The notes beneath the pieces are model-generated. The model was given only the letters and a program-made list of their open reading frames with translations. It did not search any database and was not told where the DNA came from. The position numbers and the translations under genes were made by a program. DNA of 64,000 nt from the NCBI RefSeq assembly GCF_021245735.1, contig NZ_JAJISB010000010.1, positions 62,001 through 126,000 of the forward strand, given 5' to 3'. Positions within the stretch are counted from its first letter, which is position 1; every line of letters starts with the position of its first letter. This DNA comes from Brevibacillus daliensis (lineage in GTDB: Bacteria; Bacillota; Bacilli; Brevibacillales; Brevibacillaceae). Below, in pieces: positions 7,042 through 15,994 of the stretch.

Positions 7042-9360
7042 TTACTCCTTCATATTTTCAGATATTTTTATTTGTCCCGCGCTCGATGTGCCGATAATTG
7101 TTGCGATAAGCACTGAGCATATCATCATCAATGGATATAATAGATACGCAGAAAGTGGATTAACAACAAACGTAAACGACGACGCTCCAAACGATGAGAT
7201 AACCGCGCTCGCAAGTACCCCTCCGAGAGTGTTTGCTAGAAGCATCCCAAGAACAATTCCTACAATCAGAACAAATACCGAACGCGAAATATACTGTATT
7301 GTAATATCCGAGTTTGTAAATCCTAACGATTTCATTACGGCAATTGAGTATCTGTCCTTTGCGACAAGCATTTTCATAAACAAAAGTGTAACCAATACCG
7401 TTATAATCAGCGCAACGACAATTGCTACATAGGAGGCCTTTCCGATGGAGCTTATTGTCGAGCCGAATGTCTGTGTAATATATTCATCAATACCCGAAAT
7501 CTTTGCAAAATTGAACCTGTCCGCATATTCCGAAGTCTTTCCTTTGACAAGAGATTTATCCGAAAGCTCCGCGTAAATAACGCACCACATAATATCCGCC
7601 GAATTGTCGGAGAAAACAGCCTTTGCGGTTTTGCCACCGTTAGTAATGTCGGAATAAGTTCCGCATACCGTGAGATTTTTCTCCTTCCCCTCAATCACCA
7701 GCGTAATGACATCGCCGACCTTTTTGCCCAGCTCATCAGCGTTAATAGCTGAAAGCGCAATTTCGTCTTCTGCGACGGGTGCTCTGCCTTCGGAATATTC
7801 TACTGGGAATATCGAATGGTCGCCAAGCTCAATTTTTATGCCTTCCTCCGATCCGTGCTCCGTCTTTGCTTTGAATGTTTTGGTCGTAAGCACAGCATAT
7901 TTAGATATAGATCGGTCGCGCTCCAGCGTCTTTACAATTTCCGCTGCTTTTTTAGAAATATTGTCGGTCTGCTGAATGTCAATGCGCATATCACTACTTC
8001 CTATCCCCATATATGTGATGAAGCTTTTTGAGGAAATAGTGTTGTACAGATTCTGTGGAACGATTATGATAAATGTCGAAATCACAAGCACCGCAAGCAT
8101 TGTGGCGTAAAGACTTTTTCTTGCAAGAACATCTTTTACGCCCAGAAAAATATTCGTGTTAAGCAGCCTGTTTCCGCTCAGGCAAAAATGTTTTGCGCCC
8201 GCAGATTTTTCCTGTGAAGTGCCAAAGCGTATTGCTTCCGCGGCTGATATTTTTCGAAAGCGTTTCAGCACTTTGCTTACATAGGCAATAATTGCAAGGA
8301 ATACAAACAATATACCAATCATTCCGAAAAATAAAGCGAAAGAAGAATTTTCACTTTCCCCCATATAAAGCCGTATATTTTCAAGGAGCATGCCTCTGAA
8401 CACAAATGAAAGTGCAAATCCGAGAGTACAACCAACTGCCGCCATCACCGCGTATTTCGCATGATAAATCTTTTTTATGTCGGAAACACGTAGCCCTATT
8501 GCTTTCATAACACCTATTTCGCGGTAGTCGTCTTCGATTTTCGCAAGGAGCGTAAAGCGTATGCACATAAATGCGATTGCAACGACAAGCGCACTTACAA
8601 GAAGGATGACCGCAATCATCAGCCCATCGGAAATGGCATTAAGCATTTTGAAAAGCGGATATGTAATTGTCGGTCCGTTTGCTTCAAGTCCTGCGGAGGT
8701 GTAAGCAGTTTCGAATGCGCCAATTGCAGACAAGTCCTTTAATCTGAACTCAATCAGATATTCCGTGCTTCCGAAATCCTTTATTGCCGCATAATCATTT
8801 TCGCTCACAAGAAACCTCTTTGACGAGGCAAGCAACGAATTCATCTGTGAATCGCGGAGAAATCCCGCAACGGTAAATTTCTTTCCGTCTATCACAACCT
8901 TGTCACCGACTTTTGCAGTGCCGTCCTTCATATAACCTACCGGAACATAAATCTCCCCATCGGATACATTTATAACGTTTCCGTCAAGATCAAGGAGATA
9001 ATCAAATTTTTCGCTCTGTGTGCTGAAGCCGTTGTCCTGAACATTGTCCGCAAGCGAGTTTCCGTCAATTACAATCTGCGCGCCGTCAACATTGAGAAAT
9101 TCAAGCACCTGAAATTCATCGACATTGCTGTTCTGATCCGCGAAATCAGCAAGCCGTACTGTATCAATATCACCCGAATGCATCTGCATAAAATGCGGAG
9201 TTTTCGCCTGCTTCATGAGTGTATCTATCGCACCCGAAAGATTTACGACAAGTATCGCCGAGAGAGAAACAAGCATAGCCGCAAAAGCGATAAATATCGT
9301 TGTTGTCAGCGCCATCAGTTTGCTTTTTGAAATGTCATTACGGATTATTCTGTAATACAT
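7042..9360 (-). CDS. ABC transporter permease with two FtsX domains
   Basis: A 772-residue membrane protein. An N-terminal helix (TTTIFIAFAAMLVSLSAIL) is followed by a large extracytoplasmic region, a three-helix FtsX block (about 245-370, with the MKAIGLR-type turn), a second N-anchored extracytoplasmic region and a second FtsX block near the C-terminus (MKSLGF turn, about 640-760). This is the layout of the long single-chain permeases of Firmicute peptide/antibiotic exporters. The ATG at 9360 is preceded by AGAGGTG and overlaps the end of the MFS gene by 16 bases. Codon usage (frequent GCG, GCC, CGC, TCC with AT-rich third positions elsewhere) differs from flanking genes. Confidence 0.85.
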   Translation of the reverse strand: MYYRIIRNDISKSKLMALTTTIFIAFAAMLVSLSAILVVNLSGAIDTLMKQAKTPHFMQMHSGDIDTVRLADFADQNSNVDEFQVLEFLNVDGAQIVIDGNSLADNVQDNGFSTQSEKFDYLLDLDGNVINVSDGEIYVPVGYMKDGTAKVGDKVVIDGKKFTVAGFLRDSQMNSLLASSKRFLVSENDYAAIKDFGSTEYLIEFRLKDLSAIGAFETAYTSAGLEANGPTITYPLFKMLNAISDGLMIAVILLVSALVVAIAFMCIRFTLLAKIEDDYREIGVMKAIGLRVSDIKKIYHAKYAVMAAVGCTLGFALSFVFRGMLLENIRLYMGESENSSFALFFGMIGILFVFLAIIAYVSKVLKRFRKISAAEAIRFGTSQEKSAGAKHFCLSGNRLLNTNIFLGVKDVLARKSLYATMLAVLVISTFIIIVPQNLYNTISSKSFITYMGIGSSDMRIDIQQTDNISKKAAEIVKTLERDRSISKYAVLTTKTFKAKTEHGSEEGIKIELGDHSIFPVEYSEGRAPVAEDEIALSAINADELGKKVGDVITLVIEGKEKNLTVCGTYSDITNGGKTAKAVFSDNSADIMWCVIYAELSDKSLVKGKTSEYADRFNFAKISGIDEYITQTFGSTISSIGKASYVAIVVALIITVLVTLLFMKMLVAKDRYSIAVMKSLGFTNSDITIQYISRSVFVLIVGIVLGMLLANTLGGVLASAVISSFGASSFTFVVNPLSAYLLYPLMMICSVLIATIIGTSSAGQIKISENMKE

Positions 9361-10655
9361 AAGTCACCTCTGTTTTCAAGCTTTTTAACCGATTTCAAGT
9401 TGTACAGAATTACTGAAGTAACACATAACAAAATTCCAGCGATAATAATGAGTAATCCCATTCCTCTGCCACTACCCGTGCCGATGATCTTTCCCACACT
9501 GTCAGCAAGCACTCCGCCGTCAACTAACAAAGGAGTGAACACATAATCCGCAAGCACACCCGAAAGCGCATAAGCGGCAACAAATCCAAGCTGTGAAAGT
9601 AACCCTATAAGTGACCATGCTCTGCCCTGAACAGAATTATCAATGTTGGTACGAACAAGAAAATCCAGGGTTGTGTTTGCAAATGGCATCATTGCAAAAA
9701 AGAGAAATCCCGAAATACAGAGAAGTACAATATTTTCGCGAAGTCCGAATACCGCCATAAATATTCCTTCACAAAACAGCGAAATAGAAAGAATTTTCAT
9801 AAAGCCTTTTTTTATCGGAAGAATTCCTATAATCACACTTGATACAAGCATTCCAGTAGCCACAATTGTTTCAAGTGTCCCTACTACGGCACTGTCTGAA
9901 AAAGCAAGTATCATCGGCATGGAAAGTGTTTGTATGAAGCCAAGGAAAAAAGTCATTACCGATGACATTATCACAAGAACAAGCACGCCCCTGTTTTCAG
10001 AAATGGCACCCCAGCCGTCTTTGAATTCCCGGATAAACGATTTTGCCTGTTCGTATTTCTTTGAAACAAGACCTTTACGTACAGCAAGAGTTGAAATAAC
10101 CGTTACAAAAAATGTACAGATGTCGATTACAAGCAACAGCTTTATATCCGAAACAGTGAGCAAAAATCCCGCAATTATGGGAGAAATCAGATATTTTGCC
10201 GAGCCTGCAACCTGAACAAAACCACTTGCCCTTGTGTACTCCTCCTCGGTAAGCAAATCCGTAACCGTAGCCTTGTATGCGGGATCAAGCAGCGATGAAA
10301 AAAACGAGCTTATTGTAACTCCCACGCAAATCTGCCATAGCTGCGCTTCTCCGCTAAGCATACAAATCAAAATGAATATAAGTCCTATCGCAGAAAGACT
10401 GTCGCCCAGCACCATTAGAAGCCTGCGGTCATAGCGATCCACAAGCACTCCTGCCACGGGACTTAAAAGAAGCGACGGCATAAACGCAAGTAAGATTACA
10501 AGTGCCATTGCCGATGCCTTTCCCGTCTGCTCAAAAACATAAACCCCAAGCCCGAACGAAGTAAGCCCGCTTCCTATCGCTGAAATAAGCTGTCCTGACC
10601 ACAGCAGAAGAAATTTTCTGAAGGATTTTCCCGAATTATTCATTGCTGTTTCCAT
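9345..10655 (-). CDS. MFS efflux transporter, MefA-like family
   Basis: A 436-residue twelve-helix transporter. The start LLLWSGQLISAIGSGLTSFGLGVYVFEQTG and the loop DRYDRRLLM place it in the MFS_3 group that includes macrolide efflux proteins and enterobactin exporters. The ATG at 10655 lies 8 nt after GGAGG and overlaps the end of the TetR gene by 20 bases; nine upstream codons are open but lack a site. Co-transcribed with TetR, an FtsX permease and its ATPase, which suggests a drug or metabolite export unit. Substrate unknown. Confidence 0.85.
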   Translation of the reverse strand: METAMNNSGKSFRKFLLLWSGQLISAIGSGLTSFGLGVYVFEQTGKASAMALVILLAFMPSLLLSPVAGVLVDRYDRRLLMVLGDSLSAIGLIFILICMLSGEAQLWQICVGVTISSFFSSLLDPAYKATVTDLLTEEEYTRASGFVQVAGSAKYLISPIIAGFLLTVSDIKLLLVIDICTFFVTVISTLAVRKGLVSKKYEQAKSFIREFKDGWGAISENRGVLVLVIMSSVMTFFLGFIQTLSMPMILAFSDSAVVGTLETIVATGMLVSSVIIGILPIKKGFMKILSISLFCEGIFMAVFGLRENIVLLCISGFLFFAMMPFANTTLDFLVRTNIDNSVQGRAWSLIGLLSQLGFVAAYALSGVLADYVFTPLLVDGGVLADSVGKIIGTGSGRGMGLLIIIAGILLCVTSVILYNLKSVKKLENRGDLCITE

Positions 10656-11298
10656 TTCCTCTACCTCCATTTCCGCTGTCAAACATCTTCATCATGTACA
10701 TAAGACTTCCGCTTTCGACACCGAGCAGCCTTTCTACGTTGAATACAAGCGCCTGTATACGTGAAGCAAGCTCTTCATTCGTCATAGTAACCATATCATC
10801 ATCAAAAACGGTATTCGTATATGCCACAACCATTTCCATGCATTCATACGGATACGGCGTACTGAATAGTCCTTGCTCAATGCCCTCGCGGATTATTTCC
10901 GTCAGTATCGGTGGAACGCCGTTGATTATGACCTTTTGTATTTTCTGATGCATAAGCGCGTTCTGAGGCTTGTGTATATGCTCAATAATTTCCTTGCCGT
11001 TTCCGCCACTTATGTTCAGTGCCATTACAGCGCGGATAATACGCTCATTTATGGGTATGCTCTTGTCTGCGGCAATTTCCTTCGCCGCTCCTAAAAGGAG
11101 GACAGTATACCGCTCAATCAGTGCGTCCATAATATCCTCCTTCGACTTGAAGTGATAATACAGCGTTCCCCGCGCAATTCCGACCTTTTCGAGAATATCG
11201 TTTGTACTTGTGCCATCAAAGCCCTTCTGACCGAAAAGCTCATCAGCCGCGTCAAGTATTTCGTTCCTGCGCTCCTCGGCTTTTTTTATAACTCTCAT
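10636..11298 (-). CDS. TetR family transcriptional regulator
   Basis: A 220-residue regulator. The helix-turn-helix reads AADELFGQKGFDGTSTNDILEKVGIARGTLYYHFKSKEDI-like sequence (residues about 15-55), a textbook TetR DNA-binding domain; the C-terminal ligand domain is distinctive to this gene. ATG at 11298 follows AGGAG by 8 nt; GTG/ATG starts further up are rejected. First gene of the efflux operon and its probable local repressor, acting at the dyad at 11322-11334. Confidence 0.9.
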   Translation of the reverse strand: MRVIKKAEERRNEILDAADELFGQKGFDGTSTNDILEKVGIARGTLYYHFKSKEDIMDALIERYTVLLLGAAKEIAADKSIPINERIIRAVMALNISGGNGKEIIEHIHKPQNALMHQKIQKVIINGVPPILTEIIREGIEQGLFSTPYPYECMEMVVAYTNTVFDDDMVTMTNEELASRIQALVFNVERLLGVESGSLMYMMKMFDSGNGGRGNGNSNE

Positions 11299-11319
11299 TT
11301 TTACAACTCCTATCAATAG

Positions 11320-11336
11320 ACCGACTGCCTGTCGAT
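11320..11336. promoter_or_regulatory. candidate TetR operator
   Basis: CGAC (11322-11325), 5 nt and GTCG (11331-11334) sit 24 bp upstream of the TetR start. The dyad is short, so the assignment is tentative. Confidence 0.4.
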
Positions 11337-11420
11337 TTTATACTATTATATTAGCATACTGTTGGTTTGGAATAAAGTTTGATTAAAAAGGTTCTGCAAA
11401 TGTTGATTTTATAATAGAAG

Positions 11421-11467
11421 AAACCCACACATTTTGAAAAAAGGTTGATCAAAACGTGTAGGTTTTT
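11421..11467 (+). terminator. orphan terminator-like hairpin
   Basis: AAACC-ACAC-TTTTG pairs with CAAAA-GTGT-GGTTT with mismatched steps between the blocks, followed by TTT. No plus-strand gene lies upstream. Confidence 0.45.
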
Positions 11468-11559
11468 AGTAATCATGTGCTAATGCTTCTTGAAGGCTTT
11501 TCATCAATATTTAGCATTAGTAGATCCAGCTTCCTCTTTAGACTTTTATGTTGTCAACA

Positions 11560-11585
11560 AAAAAGCGACTCAATTGTCGCTTTTT
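11560..11585. terminator. orphan bidirectional terminator
   Basis: AAAAAGCGAC (11560-11569) pairs perfectly with GTCGCTTTTT (11576-11585) around a 6 nt loop. Confidence 0.7.
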
Positions 11586-11791
11586 AAATCATCATCGATG
11601 CATAATCATTGAATGTACATATTAAGAGATGCCTTTTCAGACAAAGATTTATTAATTGAAGGCACACCAAATAACTGATCTATATATTCTACATTCAATT
11701 CCTGTATTCACCATATGTTTAGATGTTCTCTCTATATAGTAACATCTTGTTAATATAAGTAATACCTAATACAATTTCCTGCCTGATCCTG

Positions 11792-11822
11792 TTTACCATC
11801 ACTTATGGTACGGTTCACCGTA
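11792..11822. repeat. dispersed short hairpin repeat, copy 2
   Basis: TTTACCATCACTTATGG then TACGG-TTCA-CCGTA, the clearest copy with a 5 bp perfect stem. Confidence 0.55.
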
Positions 11823-11842
11823 GCCTCTCTAACTGCGAATTT

Positions 11843-11883
11843 CAAAAAAAGAACCTTCAATCCAAAGATAGATCAAAGGTTCT
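11843..11883 (-). terminator. terminator of mqo
   Basis: On the minus strand AGAACCTT and AAGGTTCT enclose an 18 nt loop and are followed by seven T. It lies 130 bp beyond the mqo stop codon. Confidence 0.7.
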
Positions 11884-12015
11884 ATGTGTTATTTTCAATG
11901 GTATTCTATTATTTACTCAATTCTTTAATCTCTTCATCATAGAAACAATTGTCCATTGATGAAAAATGTTGCTTAAACTTTTTCACTAATTACCTTTGTT
12001 TCTACATCCAAAGAA

Positions 12016-13518
12016 TTAACTATGGACCGGTTCTTTTTCGCTTAGACCAAGCGTCTGCGCTGTTGAAGTAAGAATTTCTTGGAAAAGCTCTGGGTTTTCC
12101 ACTAGAGACACGCCATAAGAAGGAATCATTTCTTTTATTTTCGGTTCCCACTCTTTCATATGTTGTGGGAAGCATTTTTCTAATACCTCAAGCATAACGT
12201 GAATGGCAGTAGAAGCACCCGGAGAAGCGCCGAGCAATGCAGCTACCGAACCATCAGCGGCACTAACAACTTCCGTACCAAATTGAAGTGTTCCTTTACC
12301 ACCGGCCTCAGTATCTTTGATAACTTGCACACGTTGGCCCGCTACCACTATATCCCAATCCTCACTTTTGGCGTTCGGAATAAACTCGCGTATTTCTTCC
12401 ATGCGCTTTTCATTCGATAACATAACTTGCTGGATCAGGTATTTTGTCAATGACATCTCTTTTACGCCTGCCGCTAACATGGTGAAGACATTATTCGGTT
12501 TTACGGAACTTATCAAATCAAAATTTGAACCAGTTTTTAAAAACTTTGGTGAGAAGCCGGCAAACGGTCCAAACAGCAATGTTTTTTTGTTGTCGATATA
12601 TCTTGTATCAAGATGCGGAACAGACATTGGAGGAGCACCAACCTTAGCTTTACCGTATACTTTTGCATGATGCTGCTCTACAACTTCCGGATTGTTACAT
12701 ACCATAAATAGTCCGCTTACCGGGAATCCTCCAATATGTTTTGACTCAGGAATACCGGTTTTTTGTAGTAAAGGCAGACTTCCGCCCCCACCGCCGATAA
12801 AGACGAATTTTGCAGTATGGTATTCGATTTTACCGCTATCGATATCATGCACTTTCACTTCCCACGAGCCGTCGCTAGTACGTTTAATATCCTTAACACT
12901 ATGCTTGTAGTTTATCTCGACGTTTTTACTCTTTAAGTGGTCAAACAAGATACGTGTTAATGCCCCAAAGTTGACATCCGTTCCAGAGTCGATTTTTGTT
13001 GCCGCTATCGGTTCATTCGATGTACGGCCTTCCACGATAAGCGGAATCCATTCCTTCAGTTTTTCAGGGTCATCGGAAAATTCTATTCCTTGAAACAAGG
13101 GATTGTTTGACATTGCTTCAAAACGTTCTTTCAAAAACGTTACATTTTTTTCCCCTTGTACTAAACTCATATGAGGTATTGGCATGATAAAGTCCTGCGG
13201 ATTACGAATCAGATTGCTGTTTACAAGATAAGACCAAAACTGTCTTGAAAGCTGAAACTGTTCATTAATTTTTATAGCTTTGCTAATATCTACAGATCCG
13301 TCTGATTTTTCGGATGTATAGTTAAGCTCGCACAGTGCAGAATGGCCCGTACCTGCATTATTCCATTCGTTAGAGCTTTCTTCTCCTGCATTTGCGAGTT
13401 TCTCAAACACTTTGATTTCCCATTCCGGTGCTAACTCTTTCAGTAATGATCCCAAAGTCGCGCTCATGACTCCGGCACCAATTAAGATAACGTCTGATTT
13501 TTTTTGTATGTTGCTCAT
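12016..13518 (-). CDS. mqo: malate:quinone oxidoreductase
   Basis: A 500-residue FAD-dependent, membrane-associated enzyme oxidising malate to oxaloacetate and passing electrons to quinone, an alternative to NAD-linked malate dehydrogenase in the citric acid cycle. The FAD fold [17 protein letters not shown] lies at residues 8-24, then the family segments [18 protein letters not shown] and [11 protein letters not shown] and the C-terminal GASPGAS. Full length for the family. Start at 13518: AGGAAGG precedes by 5 nt, whereas the upstream ATG at 13533 has no spacing. Monocistronic, with its own terminator. An AT-rich promoter region lies at 13620-13700. Confidence 0.95.
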   Translation of the reverse strand: MSNIQKKSDVILIGAGVMSATLGSLLKELAPEWEIKVFEKLANAGEESSNEWNNAGTGHSALCELNYTSEKSDGSVDISKAIKINEQFQLSRQFWSYLVNSNLIRNPQDFIMPIPHMSLVQGEKNVTFLKERFEAMSNNPLFQGIEFSDDPEKLKEWIPLIVEGRTSNEPIAATKIDSGTDVNFGALTRILFDHLKSKNVEINYKHSVKDIKRTSDGSWEVKVHDIDSGKIEYHTAKFVFIGGGGGSLPLLQKTGIPESKHIGGFPVSGLFMVCNNPEVVEQHHAKVYGKAKVGAPPMSVPHLDTRYIDNKKTLLFGPFAGFSPKFLKTGSNFDLISSVKPNNVFTMLAAGVKEMSLTKYLIQQVMLSNEKRMEEIREFIPNAKSEDWDIVVAGQRVQVIKDTEAGGKGTLQFGTEVVSAADGSVAALLGASPGASTAIHVMLEVLEKCFPQHMKEWEPKIKEMIPSYGVSLVENPELFQEILTSTAQTLGLSEKEPVHS

Positions 13519-14235
13519 TAAAACCTTCCTCATTCCCTATATTTACAAAAAAGAGTAGGTGCTCATGCTTAGGTGTTACAAAAAGCAAGGCGCACCTAGG
13601 AACATACCTTTTCTGTATCAATTATCACCATAATATAGTAATTATTTATAGATTAAAATATATACTATTATCTAATGATTATAAACTATTTAAAGCTGGT
13701 AAAAAAGTGAGAATCCGTTCACAAGGCACTAGGAACACATAAAAACCAGGGCCTTAACCCAGTTTCTTGCAAGGGGTAAGGCTTTGGTTTGCCGTTACCA
13801 GTGAACCGACACCCTCTAATTTTCGCCGTTATTTGTGGTACGGTTCCCCGTACCTAATGATAGGCTAAAATAAGGATTTCCGTTCGTCCTCACTCATAAA
13901 TCCCTGAAGAGAAAACCCTTCTCTACTCTAAGTGAATCAATAGTTATCGTTGTGATCCTGCGTAAACTCCGAAAGACGAGCATTCTTCGTTCCCCACTGC
14001 CACTCAAACACAAGCAATATCAACTTCCTATTACAACTAATTGCTCGCAGCAGAGGATAGATACCACTTCACATTTCCTCTAGACACCGACAGATCAGTT
14101 CCTTTAGCCCCCTCCTCCCACTTTCGAAATCCTCGGTTGCGAGAACTTGACCATCCTCAGAACATCAGGCTCATCTTTGATTTTTTTACTATGCTATACT
14201 ATGGGCAACAAGTCATCATAAAGGAAGTGACCCCT
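13519..14235. other. intergenic region between mqo and the sigma-54 activator
   Basis: Contains the mqo upstream region, a long imperfect hairpin at 13742-13790 (AAACCA-GG-CCTTA-CCC with its complement, followed on the minus strand by TTTTTA), and one copy of the ACGGTTC-CCGT repeat at 13821-13852. From 14041 the activator's frame is open upstream of its true start, but the residues are low-complexity and unlike any domain, so this stretch is taken as leader DNA. Confidence 0.45.
13821..13852. repeat. dispersed short hairpin repeat, copy 3
   Basis: GCCGTTATTTGTGG then GTACGG-TTCC-CCGTAC; perfect 6 bp stem. Confidence 0.55.
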
Positions 14236-15654
14236 TTGCCCTTTATCGATATGTTTATGCAAAAAGAACTGGACAGTCTCCTGGATCTCTTTTACGACGG
14301 CGTGATCATCACTGATCGAAACGGAATAATTTTGAAAGTTAACAAAGCATACCTGCGCATAACCGAAACCACAGCAGAAGAATTGGTCGGAAAAGATATT
14401 CGCAGTACTGTCGGAATGAAACTGTATAACAACCAATCGAGTACCTTACGCGTGCTGGAAGAAAAACGGCCAGTTACGATCATACAAAGAGCGAACATGA
14501 AAAATAGTTACAAGGAATTAATGACGACGGGAATGCCCATGTTTAATGAGCAGCAAGAAATCGAATTCGTAGTCAACTGCGTGCGTGACATGACAGAATT
14601 AAGCCAGTTAAAGCAGCATCTAAACAAGATGGAGCAAATAAATCAGAATTATCTGGAAGAAATTAAAAACTTGAAACAGCAGCAGGCCAATGAAAGTGAA
14701 TTGGTTGTCCATAGCAAAGTCATGCTCGATGTAAGGGAGGAGGCTAGAAAAGTAGCTTCTGTTGGTTCACCTGTAATGCTGCGCGGTGAATCGGGGGTCG
14801 GCAAGGAAGTGATCGCCAAATTCATCCATCGCAATAGCAAACAGGCAAAAGGCGCATTTATCAAAGTAAATTGTGGCGCGATTCCCTCTTCCTTGATGGA
14901 AAGCGAATTCTTTGGCTATGAGCCGGGTGCATTCACGGGTGCGAGCAAGGAAGGCAAAGCAGGTTTTTTTGAACTGGCTGACAAAGGCACGCTGTTTTTG
15001 GACGAGATTGGCGATATGCCGCTTGATTTACAAGTAAAATTGCTGCGTGTACTGGAAGAACAAGAATTCCGCAGAGTAGGCGGTGTCAAGACGATCCACT
15101 CCAATGTGCGCATCATCGCTGCAACCAATCAGGAACTTGAAGCGATGGTCGAGCAAAAAACATTTCGCAAAGACTTGTACTACCGGCTTCAGGTCTACCC
15201 CATCCTGATCCCTCCATTACGTGAGCGAAAAGAAGAGATACCCTTCTTTATTGAACATTTTCTGCATCGTTATCAAGAGAAGCATGCGATCCAAATACAA
15301 ATCACCCAAGAAGCAATCCAAGTGATTTGCCAACATGATTGGCCCGGCAATATCCGGGAGCTGATCAATGTAATGGAGCGTATGGCGATCACCTGTGCCA
15401 ACGGTGAAATCCTCCCTGAGCACCTGCCGCGTGAGGTGTTTGGCAACCTGGGAAAAATCATCCCCAAAACATTTCAAGAAGAGCTGGAGCTGTACGAATA
15501 TCAAGGAATGAAACGAGCTCTGGCCCTACACAAATCAACACGGAAAGCCGCCCGGGCCTTACAGATGAGCCAACCTTCGTTTGTACGAAGAATGAAGAAA
15601 TTTGATGCAAAATTCAAAATTGATCAACAAATGGATCGCTATTATTTAAATTGA
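14236..15654 (+). CDS. PAS-domain sigma-54-dependent transcriptional activator
   Basis: About 470 residues: a PAS sensor domain ([24 protein letters not shown] and following ~100 residues), a coiled-coil linker, an AAA+ domain with Walker A GESGVGKE, the sigma-54 contact loop GAFTGA, Walker [10 protein letters not shown] and the arginine-finger region RKDLYYRL, then a C-terminal Fis-like helix-turn-helix ([15 protein letters not shown]). GAFTGA shows it works with RNA polymerase-sigma-54. Start uncertain: TTG at 14236 has AAGGA about 10 nt upstream; ATG at 14251 has none. The next gene has a -24/-12 promoter at 15720-15736, so the downstream DUF3311-symporter-acyltransferase operon is the obvious target. 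It resembles RocR/BkdR-type regulators in layout. Confidence 0.92.
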   Translation: MPFIDMFMQKELDSLLDLFYDGVIITDRNGIILKVNKAYLRITETTAEELVGKDIRSTVGMKLYNNQSSTLRVLEEKRPVTIIQRANMKNSYKELMTTGMPMFNEQQEIEFVVNCVRDMTELSQLKQHLNKMEQINQNYLEEIKNLKQQQANESELVVHSKVMLDVREEARKVASVGSPVMLRGESGVGKEVIAKFIHRNSKQAKGAFIKVNCGAIPSSLMESEFFGYEPGAFTGASKEGKAGFFELADKGTLFLDEIGDMPLDLQVKLLRVLEEQEFRRVGGVKTIHSNVRIIAATNQELEAMVEQKTFRKDLYYRLQVYPILIPPLRERKEEIPFFIEHFLHRYQEKHAIQIQITQEAIQVICQHDWPGNIRELINVMERMAITCANGEILPEHLPREVFGNLGKIIPKTFQEELELYEYQGMKRALALHKSTRKAARALQMSQPSFVRRMKKFDAKFKIDQQMDRYYLN

Positions 15655-15679
15655 TTTATTTTTGGATCGTTTTTGTCAA

Positions 15680-15714
15680 ATGCCACTGACAGTGTCGCCA
15701 TTTTGCGGCATTTT
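15680..15714. promoter_or_regulatory. inverted repeats: activator terminator and/or upstream activator site
   Basis: AAATGCC (15679-15685 region) pairs with GGCATTT ahead of TCTTC, which could terminate the activator gene. Inside it CACTG-A-CAGTG is a perfect palindrome 30-40 bp upstream of the -24 box, a plausible binding site for the Fis-like domain. Both roles are inferred. Confidence 0.4.
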
Positions 15715-15719
15715 CTTCA

Positions 15720-15736
15720 TTGGCATTTTTTTTGCA
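15720..15736 (+). promoter_or_regulatory. sigma-54 (-24/-12) promoter
   Basis: TTGGCA (15720-15725), 6 nt, TTGCA (15732-15736). The GG and GC dinucleotides are exactly 12 bases apart, the invariant spacing of sigma-54 promoters. It lies 58 bp before the DUF3311 start and directly downstream of the gene for a GAFTGA-containing activator. Confidence 0.82.
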
Positions 15737-15793
15737 TTAAGGGTCATGAGAGGAGAGAAAAACAAAAAAAGAAGTATGTGAGGAGGGCAATTC

Positions 15794-15994
15794 TTGAAAC
15801 TCGTGCATGTATTGGGTCTAATTCCTTTTATCGGAATGCTAGGTGGGCTTCCTTTTGCCAATAAAGTCAATGCGTTTGTGCTGGGCCTGCCATTTTTACT
15901 CTTTTGGATCGTGCTTTGGGTCATACTGACTTCCATTATCATGGCCATCATCAATTACATTGATCCGGCTAATCGAGAGGAGGGGGTTGAATGA
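15794..15994 (+). CDS. DUF3311 small membrane protein, symporter partner
   Basis: A 66-residue protein with two transmembrane helices (LIPFIGMLGGLPFANKV and LPFLLFWIVLWVILTSIIMAIINY). DUF3311 proteins are regularly encoded just before a sodium:solute symporter gene, as here, and are thought to be a small accessory subunit. The TTG start is set 7 nt after AGGAGGG. Its stop overlaps the symporter ATG by four bases. First gene of the sigma-54-controlled operon. Confidence 0.82.
   Translation: MKLVHVLGLIPFIGMLGGLPFANKVNAFVLGLPFLLFWIVLWVILTSIIMAIINYIDPANREEGVE

Larger units (their letters stand above)
11299..12015. other. 700 bp intergenic region with three hairpins and a dispersed repeat
   Basis: No credible coding frame. 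It holds the TetR promoter region, three terminator-like hairpins (11421-11467, 11560-11585, 11843-11883) and one copy of the ACGGTTC-CCGT hairpin repeat at 11792-11822. The first two hairpins end in T-runs on the plus strand although no plus-strand gene precedes them, which suggests lost genes. Confidence 0.5.

Noticed and set aside
14041-14235. N-terminal extension of the sigma-54 activator
   Set aside because: Open but without ribosome site and without domain-like sequence; the PAS domain begins after 14250.
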